IMG/VR virus record: IMGVR_UViG_3300047550_000760
Coordinates: 1-20,779 of that record
Source of the DNA: a virus
Length of the DNA stretch: 20,779 nucleotides
Strand: one strand, 5' to 3'
A program made the position numbers and the translations under genes. A model generated the notes under the pieces. It worked only from the letters and a program-made list of their open reading frames with translations. It had not been told where the DNA came from and did no database searches. This document shows, in pieces, positions 1 through 6,722 of this stretch; the first letter of the stretch is position 1, and each line of letters begins with the position of its first letter.

Positions 1-1
1 C

Positions 2-613
2 AATAATATTTATTCAGCTATGATTAACGTTATGAATGACGTTAAGAATATCGACAAGAGTATGACGGTTGGTGAAGGTAAGAACGCTTATAAAGGCGTG
101 AGCGATAAAGACGTAAAATATGCTTTAGGTCAATCAATGGCTCGTCACGGTCTTGTTTGCTTCCCTGTAAGCATTGAACCAAAAGTAAGAGTAGATAGAT
201 GGGAGGGAGTAGATTACCGTGGTAACGCTGCAATGAAACAACAGATATTTGTTGAGGTATTAGCAACATTTAGAATGGTTTATTGTGCTACGTCTGAGTC
301 GATAGAAATTACTGGTTATGGTCACGGAGTTGACACACAAGACAAGGCAGCAGGAAAGGCAACTACCTACGCTTTAAAGAACGCTTTGTTGTATTCATTC
401 TTAGTTCCAACTGGAACAATAGACGATACTGATAAAGAACATTCAGATTCTATTCAGGTTCCAACAGCTAAGATAAAGCAACCAGTAGCTGATGAGTTTG
501 TAGATAAGTTCGTAGCAACCGTTCAAGCGGGTACATCTAAATGGACTATCGAAAAGTTCATGTCAACCTATGAATTAACCGAGTCACAACAGAATAAAAT
601 TAATGCGCTATGA
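2..613 (+). CDS. ERF-family single-strand DNA annealing protein (5' partial)
   Basis: Likely a phage recombinase that anneals complementary single strands during replication and recombination. The reading frame is open to the window edge: before the first methionine (base 20) it reads N-N-I-Y-S-A-M. This matches the usual ERF opening pattern (I-Y-x-A-hydrophobic followed by K-x-I-x-K), so the true start lies outside the window. The family hallmarks follow: a Y-x-G-V-S-D-x-D-V block, then G-x-G-H-G-V-D-T-Q-D-K-A-A-G-K-A-T-T-Y-A-L-K, the conserved glycine/lysine-rich core near the middle, then a variable acidic linker and a short C-terminal helical region that could contact partners. The stop overlaps the next start (ATGA). 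The family call is by pattern recognition; I am confident of ERF-type, less of exact function. Confidence 0.85.
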   Translation, partial: NNIYSAMINVMNDVKNIDKSMTVGEGKNAYKGVSDKDVKYALGQSMARHGLVCFPVSIEPKVRVDRWEGVDYRGNAAMKQQIFVEVLATFRMVYCATSESIEITGYGHGVDTQDKAAGKATTYALKNALLYSFLVPTGTIDDTDKEHSDSIQVPTAKIKQPVADEFVDKFVATVQAGTSKWTIEKFMSTYELTESQQNKINAL

Positions 614-864
614 ATAACTACATTGTAAAGATACAGTCAGAGGAACACTTTGAAGCAGTTAAGGCATTGCTACTTGAATTTAATCAGACCTTAGAAATAA
701 AACCCCAATTTGAGTTTATTGAAGATTCAATGGTTTACTTTAATGATCCTAATGATGAATGGTGTGTTTGTGGAGTCGAAGCGATTAATAAATATGACAT
801 TGAAATAACTATAGAAGAATTAAGAACCTTTTTAAACGAACAGAATAAACTTAACTTATTATGA
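610..864 (+). CDS. Small acidic hypothetical protein (84 aa)
   Basis: I do not recognise this 84-residue protein. It is acidic, has no signal peptide or membrane segment, and contains a W-C-V-C-G block near residues 51-55. The C-terminal part (I-E-E-L-R-T-F-L-N-E) looks helical. It begins inside the stop codon of the annealing-protein gene (ATGA overlap) and its own stop overlaps the next start in the same way, so it is translationally coupled within an early operon. A role linked to recombination or replication is inferred only from position. Confidence 0.7.
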   Translation: MNNYIVKIQSEEHFEAVKALLLEFNQTLEIKPQFEFIEDSMVYFNDPNDEWCVCGVEAINKYDIEITIEELRTFLNEQNKLNLL

Positions 865-1328
865 ACGATATCAACAGAGAGCAAGAAGCTCACGAATACG
901 CAAATGCAAATCCAGGAGCATTAGCAATAACACAACCAACCGAAGCGGCTATAAATAACATAGTCGCGTTGGTTCAAGAAGGAGAGGTTAACGGACTTGA
1001 TGCCTTTGCAGCATTTAAGAAGTTAGAGAAGCTATTCGATGAAGCAAAGAAAGCGATTGAAGTCTATGCACAAAGCGAAGCTGACAAGTGGGGTGAAAAG
1101 ACTTTCAAGTTTCACAACATCGAGTTCAGTAAGCGACAAGGATACGCTCAATATGACTTTGAGCATGATGTTGTGTATCATCACTTGAAGCATCAACTAA
1201 AGCAGCGTGAAGAGTTATTGAAGTTGGCTTTGAAATCTGACCAACCGATATACGACCACGAAGGTGTTGAGGTTCAGAAAGTGCCTATCAATGGTTACAC
1301 TAAGGATAGTTTAACGGTTAAGTTCTGA
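861..1328 (+). CDS. Conserved phage hypothetical protein, early module (155 aa)
   Basis: A 155-residue protein with a helical N-terminal half (residues about 25-75: A-I-N-N-I-V-A-L-V, then E-V-N-G-L-D-A-F-A-A-F-K-K-L-E-K) and a mixed C-terminal half ending in a basic/hydrophobic strand. The pattern 'hydrophobic-V-x-x-G-E-x-x-x-L-x-A-F-x-x-L-K-x-L-E' followed by 'E-A-D-K-W-G-E-K-T-F-x-x-x-x-I-E' is one I associate with a widespread phage protein often found next to annealing or DNA-binding proteins, but I cannot give it a function. It overlaps the preceding gene by 4 bases (ATGA) and is probably co-transcribed with it. Confidence 0.75.
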   Translation: MNDINREQEAHEYANANPGALAITQPTEAAINNIVALVQEGEVNGLDAFAAFKKLEKLFDEAKKAIEVYAQSEADKWGEKTFKFHNIEFSKRQGYAQYDFEHDVVYHHLKHQLKQREELLKLALKSDQPIYDHEGVEVQKVPINGYTKDSLTVKF

Positions 1329-1380
1329 AAGCAGCACAAGAGTATTATGTTTGGTATGTTAATCAATTAAATAGTAAGTG

Positions 1381-1551
1381 ATGGAAGGATACGGAAGATG
1401 GATTATTGGGTTTCTTGTAGCTTTATTTGTGGTTATTAGATTAATAACAGCAGACGAAGAAGAACGTGAGGAGTTAATATTTGGAGGTATAATATGCTTA
1501 GCCGTGACTGTTATTGTTGTGCTTATTATACTTTGTATTAAATATTGGTAA
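1381..1551 (+). CDS. Small two-segment membrane protein (56 aa)
   Basis: A short gene that ordinary length cut-offs miss. It starts at an ATG following a purine-rich stretch (atagtaagtg) and encodes 56 residues: a short N-terminus, a hydrophobic segment (about residues 8-21), a very acidic loop with E-E-E-R-E-E (26-31), and a second long hydrophobic segment (about 33-53) ending in K-Y-W. This is the shape of a small two-pass inner-membrane protein. Its stop (TAA) shares a base with a following ATG. Function is unknown; superinfection exclusion or membrane modification are guesses. It fills what would otherwise be a gap of more than 200 bases. Confidence 0.6.
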   Translation: MEGYGRWIIGFLVALFVVIRLITADEEEREELIFGGIICLAVTVIVVLIILCIKYW

Positions 1552-1631
1552 TGGGGAATATATCACAACGAAGCAGAAAGCGAGCAGAAAAAGAATTTGA
1601 TATTTATTTTAACACTTTAAACAAAAAAAAT

Positions 1632-1829
1632 ATGAAGAAACAGACAGCGGTTGAGTGGCTTATTAACAACTTAGATGTTGATTTAGTGGATAGTCAATGG
1701 GTTATACAACAAGCCAAAGAAATGGAGAAGCAGTTGATAATAGATGCTCATCATTCAGCAAGTATAGAGCAAGGTGCTTTATCTTATGATTTAGCTAAAG
1801 ATTACTACAACCAAACATTCGCAAAATGA
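1632..1829 (+). CDS. Small conserved Bacteroidota-phage protein, M-K-K-Q-T-A-V-E-W-L type (65 aa)
   Basis: The protein begins M-K-K-Q-T-A-V-E-W-L, continues with a Q-Q-A-K-E-M-E-K-Q-hydrophobic-I-D-A-H block and ends Y-Y-N-Q-T-F. This pattern is common in small proteins of flavobacterial phages; their function is unknown to me. I chose the ATG at 1632 because that N-terminus looks like the family start and because it follows an eight-A stretch typical of Bacteroidota ribosome binding. The frame is open upstream and an ATG at 1551, overlapping the preceding stop (TAATG), would give 92 residues; that start is a real alternative. The region just before 1632 (ttttaacactttaaac) resembles the T-tract/ACACTT element seen before late genes. 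Confidence 0.7.
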   Translation: MKKQTAVEWLINNLDVDLVDSQWVIQQAKEMEKQLIIDAHHSASIEQGALSYDLAKDYYNQTFAK

Positions 1830-1969
1830 AATACGAATACATCTACTACACCCCGACTACATCAGGTCGGGGGTCGCTTCTGACGAACTTAGGACGAGAG
1901 GAAGCATTGAAGGAAATAGAAGAGCATCTGAAGAAAGTCTTTGGAGAGGTAACAGTAAAATTATTGTAA
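1826..1969 (+). CDS. Small hypothetical protein (47 aa)
   Basis: A 47-residue frame starting M-K-Y-E-Y-I-Y-Y-T and ending V-K-L-L. It overlaps the previous stop by 4 bases (ATGA), is preceded by the A-rich gcaaa and is followed after one base by the next ATG at 1971, so it fits exactly between its neighbours. A turn-rich T-S-G-R-G segment (12-16) precedes a charged helix (about 23-40). It has no membrane segment. I see no recognisable family; the case for coding rests on perfect tiling and a protein-like composition. Confidence 0.55.
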   Translation: MKYEYIYYTPTTSGRGSLLTNLGREEALKEIEEHLKKVFGEVTVKLL

Positions 1970-1970
1970 G

Positions 1971-2279
1971 ATGATAGTCAACTACCTAATAGAGAAAGGT
2001 TACAAGCCTTTTAGATGGTCGCGAAATAGATTAACACCATGTGACAGACCGATTGAGTTTTCGTCTGTTACGGTTGGTGGAGTAGATGTTCGATTGATAA
2101 AAGGAAACTCAGTTTTCATTTACGGTTTGCACGAGAAAGGAAAACCACCGACATTGATATACCCAAGACCGAAAGGAATTTATCTTGATGATGAAATGAA
2201 TAGGTTTCTTTCAGAGAATACAGATGAGGAAGTTTTTAAAAAATTATTACCATGTTCATATACAGACTCCTACTCCTAA
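1971..2279 (+). CDS. Hypothetical protein (102 aa)
   Basis: A 102-residue, mainly beta-looking protein: basic N-terminus with K-P-F-R-W-S-R-N-R, a V-T-V-G-G-V-D-V-R strand pair, an I-Y-P-R-P-K-G motif near residues 63-69 and an acidic helical C-terminus. It has no signal peptide. It follows the 47-residue gene by one base, and its 3' end overlaps the start of a lipoprotein gene by 28 bases in another frame. Many Bacteroidota phages carry similar small basic-then-acidic proteins between replication and packaging genes, but I cannot name a function. Confidence 0.65.
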   Translation: MIVNYLIEKGYKPFRWSRNRLTPCDRPIEFSSVTVGGVDVRLIKGNSVFIYGLHEKGKPPTLIYPRPKGIYLDDEMNRFLSENTDEEVFKKLLPCSYTDSYS

Positions 2280-2419
2280 CCATTATACTATCCTCCTGTT
2301 CGTCAACAATCGAACAGGATGGACATATCTACAACCGTGAGGTGATGCCTGATGGGGTAGAGATAGTTTACCACTCGGATGAGTGTAAATGTACATCAGA
2401 TTTGGAAGTTCAAGAATAA
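2252..2419 (+). CDS. Small phage lipoprotein (55 aa)
   Basis: A 55-residue protein with a complete lipoprotein signal: short basic N-terminus (R5), hydrophobic core L6-L13, and lipobox L-S-S-C with the acylated cysteine at residue 16. The mature part is about 40 residues, polar, with two more cysteines (C-K-C at 45-47). The Bacteroidota lipoprotein pathway would export it to the inner or outer membrane. It starts within the 3' end of the preceding gene. Small phage lipoproteins elsewhere are known to act in superinfection exclusion or receptor masking, and that is the favoured but unproven role. An alternative is a spanin-like outer-membrane lysis protein, though no holin or endolysin is visible nearby. 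Confidence 0.65.
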   Translation: MFIYRLLLLTIILSSCSSTIEQDGHIYNREVMPDGVEIVYHSDECKCTSDLEVQE

Positions 2420-2431
2420 TTTGTATATTTA
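2401..2431 (+). promoter_or_regulatory. Candidate host-type (Bacteroidota) promoter for the sigma-like gene
   Basis: TTTG at 2401-2404, a 19-base spacer, and TATATTTA at 2424-2431. This matches the Bacteroidota primary-sigma pattern (TTTG then TAnnTTTG) with one mismatch in the -7 box. It lies at the end of the lipoprotein gene, and the -7 box ends four bases before a GTG at 2436, so a transcript from it would be almost or fully leaderless. Confidence 0.4.
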
Positions 2432-2435
2432 CTCC

Positions 2436-2951
2436 GTGACAAAGGAGCAAATCGACAAATACTTCACAAATGAATGGGATGATATTCAATCCATAATCAA
2501 ACGAAACGCCCCTAAATGCGCCACAGCTAACAGCGAAAATATAACATCTGACATCTATCTGATATGTATTGAGAAAGCCCCGAAAATTAAAGACATTCGG
2601 GGCTTCATTCGTATAGTAGCGTCAAATATTTACCGGTGGGAAAACTCAGATTTTAATAAAAATAATCGTATTTTCGCACACACTAACGACAATCTCGACA
2701 CTTATATAGGGGATGAGTTAGAAGACTATCTCAGAGATCAACAACGTGAATATGCAATCGAACTGTATAGAAGAAATGCAGAACCTCATCAGTTGATTTT
2801 TGCAGACATCGTAATGAATGAGAAGATATTCTCTATTCGTGACGTAATGAAGCGAGTAGGTACAACTCACCACGGCGCAAGAATATTGATAAATGATTTT
2901 AAAACGAAAATTCAAAGCTATGAACGGCAAACAGAAGTTAAAGAAGATTAA
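2436..2951 (+). CDS. Sigma-70-like / helix-turn-helix regulator
   Basis: From the GTG at 2436 the protein is 171 residues and starts (V/M)-T-K-E-Q-I-D-K-Y-F, the N-terminus I associate with small sigma-factor-like proteins of Bacteroidota phages. The N-terminal half is helical and charged; residues about 54-70 carry a G-F-I-R-I-V-A-S-N-I-Y segment like a sigma region 2 helix; the C-terminus (F-S-I-R-D-V-M-K-R-V-G-T-T-H-H-G-A-R) reads as a helix-turn-helix resembling region 4. The role inferred is directing host RNA polymerase to packaging and structural genes, which follow directly. The frame can be extended to an ATG at 2379, but that overlaps the lipoprotein gene and adds 19 atypical residues. 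It has no in-frame ATG near the proposed start. The family call is moderate: a terminase-associated DNA-binding protein is the alternative. Confidence 0.6.
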   Translation: MTKEQIDKYFTNEWDDIQSIIKRNAPKCATANSENITSDIYLICIEKAPKIKDIRGFIRIVASNIYRWENSDFNKNNRIFAHTNDNLDTYIGDELEDYLRDQQREYAIELYRRNAEPHQLIFADIVMNEKIFSIRDVMKRVGTTHHGARILINDFKTKIQSYERQTEVKED

Positions 2952-3093
2952 GACAGTTGAGGTGGTAGCACCTACAAATAATGTAGACCTAACAACTCTA
3001 AAACTGTCCGAACTAAGGGAATTGTATCCTAACATTAAGGCGACATCAAAGAAAGAGTTTCTCGAAGAACTAACAGCGACTAAAGATGTATAA
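2920..3093 (+). CDS. Small SAP/Rho-N-like putative nucleic-acid-binding protein (57 aa)
   Basis: I start this gene at the ATG at 2920 (preceded by aaaattcaaagct), giving 57 residues: a lysine-rich N-terminus (G-K-Q-K-L-K-K-I-K), a short linker, and a C-terminal pair of helices reading L-S-E-L-R-E-L-Y-P-N-I-K-A-T-S-K-K-E-F-L. That helix-extended-helix pattern is typical of SAP, HeH and Rho N-terminal domains, which bind DNA or RNA. An in-frame ATG at 2893 would add nine basic residues. It overlaps both neighbours and sits between the sigma-like gene and the small terminase; a role in regulation or packaging is inferred from place only. Confidence 0.6.
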   Translation: MNGKQKLKKIKTVEVVAPTNNVDLTTLKLSELRELYPNIKATSKKEFLEELTATKDV

Positions 3094-3283
3094 ACTCAAA
3101 CTGAAAGAAGGTAAGATAGCAACCGTTAAACTGAACGGGTTTACCTACTACATTCAAGGCGGTTGGTCGTATTCTCAGGAAAGACTGAAAGAACTATACG
3201 ATGCAGGACATAGGAATTTAGTGAGTAAAATTAAGGATAAAGATGGCAAGGAACGGGAACATTCATCCAACGAGGATATTTAG
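3086..3283 (+). CDS. Small hypothetical protein (65 aa)
   Basis: A 65-residue basic protein: two beta-like strands (Y-K-L-K-L-K-E-G-K-I-A-T-V-K-L-N-G, then F-T-Y-Y-I-Q-G-G-W), then a helix containing Q-E-R-L-K-E-L-Y-D-A-G-H. Similar strand-strand-helix miniproteins occur in phage packaging regions and often end in 'L-K-x-L-x-x-x-G', but no function is known to me. It overlaps the preceding gene by 8 bases and the small terminase start by 41 bases, so its C-terminal 13 residues are encoded inside the terminase gene in a different frame. Confidence 0.6.
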   Translation: MYKLKLKEGKIATVKLNGFTYYIQGGWSYSQERLKELYDAGHRNLVSKIKDKDGKEREHSSNEDI

Positions 3284-3662
3284 AACGGAAGAGGAATTAG
3301 AAGCGGTTTGGATTAGATACAAGTCAGAGGTGAAAAACAATCCTAGGACTGTTATCGAATACCACGGAAAGGACGGCGACGAAAGAGTTAAGCCACTTGA
3401 AAGACCGCTAACATTTGAAGGGTTTAAAGTCTTTTGTTGGCAAAATAAGATAGGGAATATTGAGCAATATTTTTTGAATAAGGATGAGTTATACGGTGAC
3501 TTTGTTAGTATCTGTTCGCGTATAAAGGACGAAATAAGAACCGATCAAATAGAGGGTGGCATGGTCGGACAGTATAACCCATCAATAACTCAACGTCTGA
3601 ATGGTTTGGTTGATAAGCAAGAAAACACAATCAAAGGAGAGCCTAGGATATTCAATGTATGA
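3243..3662 (+). CDS. terS: Terminase small subunit (gp3-like DNA-packaging protein)
   Basis: A 139-residue protein that would bind the phage DNA end or pac/cos site and recruit the large terminase. Diagnostic pattern: F-R-T-E-E-E-L-E-A-V-W near the start, then R-P-L-T-F-E-G-F-K-V-F (residues about 54-64), a helix with Y-G-D-F-V-S-I-C-S-R-I-K-D-E-I, and D-Q-I-E-G-G-M-V-G-Q-Y-N, then R-L-N-G-L-V-D-K. The last two blocks are the conserved core of Bacteroidota gp3-type packaging proteins. It overlaps the large terminase start by 4 bases (ATGA), the usual TerS-TerL coupling. The start at 3243 gives the expected family length. Confidence 0.85.
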   Translation: MARNGNIHPTRIFRTEEELEAVWIRYKSEVKNNPRTVIEYHGKDGDERVKPLERPLTFEGFKVFCWQNKIGNIEQYFLNKDELYGDFVSICSRIKDEIRTDQIEGGMVGQYNPSITQRLNGLVDKQENTIKGEPRIFNV

Positions 3663-4849
3663 GTTTTGAAGTAACTACCGCACTCAGAAAAATGTTAGCC
3701 ATGACAGCCCGTAAAAAGGTTGTTCAAGGTGCAACATCAAGCGGTAAGACTTACGGGATTATTCCGATACTTTATGACAAGTGTATAGCAACGCCACGCT
3801 TAAAAGTTACGGTAGTAGCTGAAACGTTACCGGCTGTTAAAGAGGGGTGTGTTGATATATTCAAGAACTTCATGATGAATGAGGGTAGGTGGAACGATGA
3901 CCAATGGAACGCTACCGAATTAACCTATACATCACTTAATAAATCAAAGATTCAGTTCAAGTCGTTTGATTCAGTAGGTAAAGCAAAAGCAGCAGGAAAG
4001 AGAGATATACTATTCCTGAACGAAGCAAACCATATACCCTATCCAATAGCAGATGCTCTAATGATTCGTTCTCAGGAGGTGTGGATAGACTTCAACGCTG
4101 ATAGTGAGTTTTGGGCGCATACGGAAGTGTTACAGCAACCGAATAGCGAGTTCCTTAAACTTACCTACTTAGATAATGAAGCAATACCACAGGCAACATT
4201 AGAGGATATGCTTTATAAGCGTTCCAAAGCCGAGGAGGAAGAGCGTAACGGTGTTAGAGGTTATTGGTGGAATTGGTGGCAAGTGTACGGATTAGGAGAG
4301 ATTGGCAACCTACAAGGGGCGGTGTTTAATAACTGGTCAATGGTCAAGGATATACCACCCCACGCTAAGCTGTTAGGATACGGACTCGACTACGGATACC
4401 GAAACGACCCAACGGCATTAGTTGCCATTTGGTATGCAGACCAAATATACTATTTCGATGAGTTGATTTACCAAACGGGGCTACTCAATCAAGCTATATC
4501 TGCAAAGATGACATCATTAGGAGTAGATAGATTCTCAACTATTGTAGCTGATTCAGCGGAGATGAAATCTAATGATGAGTTAAAGGTGTTAGGTTGGCGA
4601 GTTCAGGACGCAAAGAAAGGGTCGGATTCAGTTATTTACGGTATCTCTAAGATGCAAGAACTAGACATTCGTATTACTGAAAGGTCATTGAACTTAATAA
4701 ATGAGTTTCGTAAATACACTTGGGCAACAGATAGAGATGGAAATGCAATGAATAAGCCTATTGATGCTTACAATCACGGAATAGATGCAATACGCTATTT
4801 CTTCCAAACGAACACAGCATCACCAGAAGCCCCACGATTCTTTCTTTAA
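3659..4849 (+). CDS. terL: Terminase large subunit (packaging ATPase/nuclease)
   Basis: The DNA-packaging motor and headful or cos nuclease, 396 residues. Walker A is G-A-T-S-S-G-K-T at residues 24-31; Walker B is I-L-F-L-N-E at 117-122, with Asn in place of the usual Asp and the catalytic Glu at 122. The coupling motif region follows. The RNase H-like nuclease domain starts at about 235, with metal-binding candidates D244 (G-L-D-Y-G), D298 (V-A-D-S-A-E) and D376 (N-H-G-I-D-A-I-R-Y). This layout is that of the Terminase_3-type family and the length is typical. Tryptophan-rich residues 203-207 (W-W-N-W-W) lie in the linker. It is followed by a T-tract/TACACTTA element rather than by a portal gene. 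Confidence 0.95.
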   Translation: MSFEVTTALRKMLAMTARKKVVQGATSSGKTYGIIPILYDKCIATPRLKVTVVAETLPAVKEGCVDIFKNFMMNEGRWNDDQWNATELTYTSLNKSKIQFKSFDSVGKAKAAGKRDILFLNEANHIPYPIADALMIRSQEVWIDFNADSEFWAHTEVLQQPNSEFLKLTYLDNEAIPQATLEDMLYKRSKAEEEERNGVRGYWWNWWQVYGLGEIGNLQGAVFNNWSMVKDIPPHAKLLGYGLDYGYRNDPTALVAIWYADQIYYFDELIYQTGLLNQAISAKMTSLGVDRFSTIVADSAEMKSNDELKVLGWRVQDAKKGSDSVIYGISKMQELDIRITERSLNLINEFRKYTWATDRDGNAMNKPIDAYNHGIDAIRYFFQTNTASPEAPRFFL

Positions 4850-4857
4850 CACTTTCG

Positions 4858-4872
4858 TTTTTTCTACACTTA
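4858..4872 (+). promoter_or_regulatory. Recurring T-tract + TACACTTA element (candidate phage late promoter)
   Basis: T6 at 4858-4863, then c and TACACTTA at 4865-4872, with the ATG at 4879 six bases later. The same arrangement occurs before genes starting at 13323 and 16494 and in weaker form at 9990 and 15873. TACACTTA is a variant of the Bacteroidota -7 box TAnnTTTG, but no TTTG lies at the -33 position. An RNA processing site is the alternative. Confidence 0.5.
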
Positions 4873-4878
4873 CAATAG

Positions 4879-5229
4879 ATGGCAACTAAAGCGGATGTAT
4901 GGAGAACAATCGGGACAGCTACTAGGGTGCTGAATACCGAGATTAAGAAAGAAATCATTCGTCAAGATGCTATTGACACAGGTAGGATGCGGAATGTTTC
5001 AAGGATAGTTAACTTGAAGTGGGATGAGGAAAAGGACGACATGAGTATGGAGATTAGTTCTACATTTTATTACAAGTTCGTTGATGAGGGGAAGTCTAGG
5101 AAATGGAAAAACGGTAAGGTTAACCGTAATATAACCAAGGCATTTATGAAGCGTGAGAAGGTGCTGAAACAGTTAGAGAAAGTAGTAGCTAAGATATTTG
5201 AATACAGAATAGACCAACAGTTTAGATAA
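4879..5229 (+). CDS. Putative neck / tail-completion protein (HK97 gp10-like)
   Basis: A 116-residue basic protein with an N-terminal helix, the motif A-I-D-T-G-R-M (residues about 32-38), a central beta segment (D-M-S-M-E-I-S-S-T-F-Y-Y-K-F-V-D-E-G) and a C-terminal coiled helix rich in K and E. 'D-T-G-x-M...Y-x-x-F-V-D-x-G' is the signature pattern of HK97 gp10-like head-tail joining proteins, where the aromatic strand precedes a glycine-rich turn. It starts right after the T-tract/TACACTTA element and its stop shares one base with the next start (TAATG). Its location between the terminase and tail-tip genes is consistent with a connector role, though away from portal. Family call is moderate. 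Confidence 0.5.
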   Translation: MATKADVWRTIGTATRVLNTEIKKEIIRQDAIDTGRMRNVSRIVNLKWDEEKDDMSMEISSTFYYKFVDEGKSRKWKNGKVNRNITKAFMKREKVLKQLEKVVAKIFEYRIDQQFR

Positions 5230-6722
5230 TGGCAGTAACGATTTTAAAGAACCCACAGGAACTAACACCGGCATACAATCCGATGTACTTCTTATTTAAC
5301 TCAACGGCAAAGGCTAACTTAGGCTTTAGGTATGTAGTAAGGGTAATAAATTCATATACGACAGATGTAATAGGTACTTACTCAATTAAGCCGTTGCCAA
5401 CTACACTATACGGTGAGGTTGATATATCTAAGTTGATTCAGTCCCAACTATTCGCAGACTTCCAACAGGGCGGCTCTTACCTTTCAAATGGTCATTTGTT
5501 GAACTATGAACTTGAGATTGATGAGGAATATTACTACAACATCGCTTTTTCTGATTACGGATTTGCGGGTGCGGCAACGTGGGCTAACTTCTCAGACCCC
5601 GAAGTAAACCCCAACGGATTCAGTAGAACAATGATTTCACACGCTACACTACCAACATACACGGCGGGGGATGTTGTCTTAATCGAGCAAACGCCTGGGG
5701 CAAACTATCGTCCTGAACTTGATGGGGTTCACACGGTTTTAGATGTATTCCTCAGTTCGGGCGTTTACTACACGGTTTTAGATTTACCGTGGATTGGTTC
5801 GGGTGGTGTTAGTGGTGGCGTTTCATCTTATGCAGACGGACAAAAAACATTGATAACGGGCGTTAACTCTGGCGGATTCTATGCTTTTAAAGGAGCGTTT
5901 AAGTTCCTAGCGTTCAAAGACTATTCCGCATTGGATTACACGCTAGGCAGTAACACTAAACAGCTACTAACAAGCCTAACGAGTGACATTCGTGTTAGCA
6001 GACAAAAGCCTACATGGTTACAGGCTTACGTGGATAACACAACGAATCACTATGCAGTATTTAACATAGGCGGTGACTTGTATAGGTACAAACTCCCTGC
6101 GGTATCTTATGCTTTTGATGTAATCTTATTTAACGTCTTACCTTCAACCGTAGCGATTGACGATGAATGGAACGGCTCATCATGGGTAACGTTTAGCGGT
6201 ACGATTGACTTAACAGATGTTGAGAGTTACACGGTACAAGTTAGAACAAGTACAGATACTCAGTTATCCGAAGCGCAAACGATTACATTGTATTCAGAGT
6301 GTGATGGTCATACAACATACGATATTTGTTTCCTTGACCGTTTAGGTTCATGGGTTACAGTACCATTCTATAAGGGTAGCTACATGACCCAAGATGTTGA
6401 GCGTTCAAGTATTCGCAAGAAATACGGATACTATGACGATGCTCAATGGACGTACAACATATCTGACACAGGTAAAGAGATTTACCATGTAGAAGAAGAG
6501 ATTAAATACACCGTAAACACAGGCATATTATCTCAGGCAGAATGTCAATACTACCGTGAATTACTATCCAGTCCACAGGCTTTTGTCTCGATTGATGGTG
6601 GTGAGTTCCAAGCTATTGAGATTGTCACAGCTTCGATGCCATTACACCTACAACGAACACAACGAGACAGGAAAGTTAACTTAGTATTCACTATGTCAGT
6701 TCAAGACGAAATAAACGGGTAA
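5229..6722 (+). CDS. Probable distal tail / tail-tip structural protein (497 aa)
   Basis: A 497-residue beta-rich protein without signal peptide or membrane segment. The opening (P-Q-E-L-T-P-A-Y-N-P-M-Y-F, then Y-G-E-V-D-I-S-K-L-I near residues 60-70) and the end (G-S-W-V-T-V-P-F, Y-R-E-L-L-S-S-P-Q-A-F, R-K-V-N-L-V-F-T-M-S-V-Q-D-E) match a protein type that recurs in Bacteroidota phages and prophages next to the tail hub. A glycine/serine-rich stretch (G-S-G-G-V-S-G-G-V-S) sits near residue 195. It overlaps the next gene by one base (TAATG), indicating coupled synthesis. Its exact place in the tail tip (distal-tail-like or fibre base) is inferred. Confidence 0.55.
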   Translation: MAVTILKNPQELTPAYNPMYFLFNSTAKANLGFRYVVRVINSYTTDVIGTYSIKPLPTTLYGEVDISKLIQSQLFADFQQGGSYLSNGHLLNYELEIDEEYYYNIAFSDYGFAGAATWANFSDPEVNPNGFSRTMISHATLPTYTAGDVVLIEQTPGANYRPELDGVHTVLDVFLSSGVYYTVLDLPWIGSGGVSGGVSSYADGQKTLITGVNSGGFYAFKGAFKFLAFKDYSALDYTLGSNTKQLLTSLTSDIRVSRQKPTWLQAYVDNTTNHYAVFNIGGDLYRYKLPAVSYAFDVILFNVLPSTVAIDDEWNGSSWVTFSGTIDLTDVESYTVQVRTSTDTQLSEAQTITLYSECDGHTTYDICFLDRLGSWVTVPFYKGSYMTQDVERSSIRKKYGYYDDAQWTYNISDTGKEIYHVEEEIKYTVNTGILSQAECQYYRELLSSPQAFVSIDGGEFQAIEIVTASMPLHLQRTQRDRKVNLVFTMSVQDEING

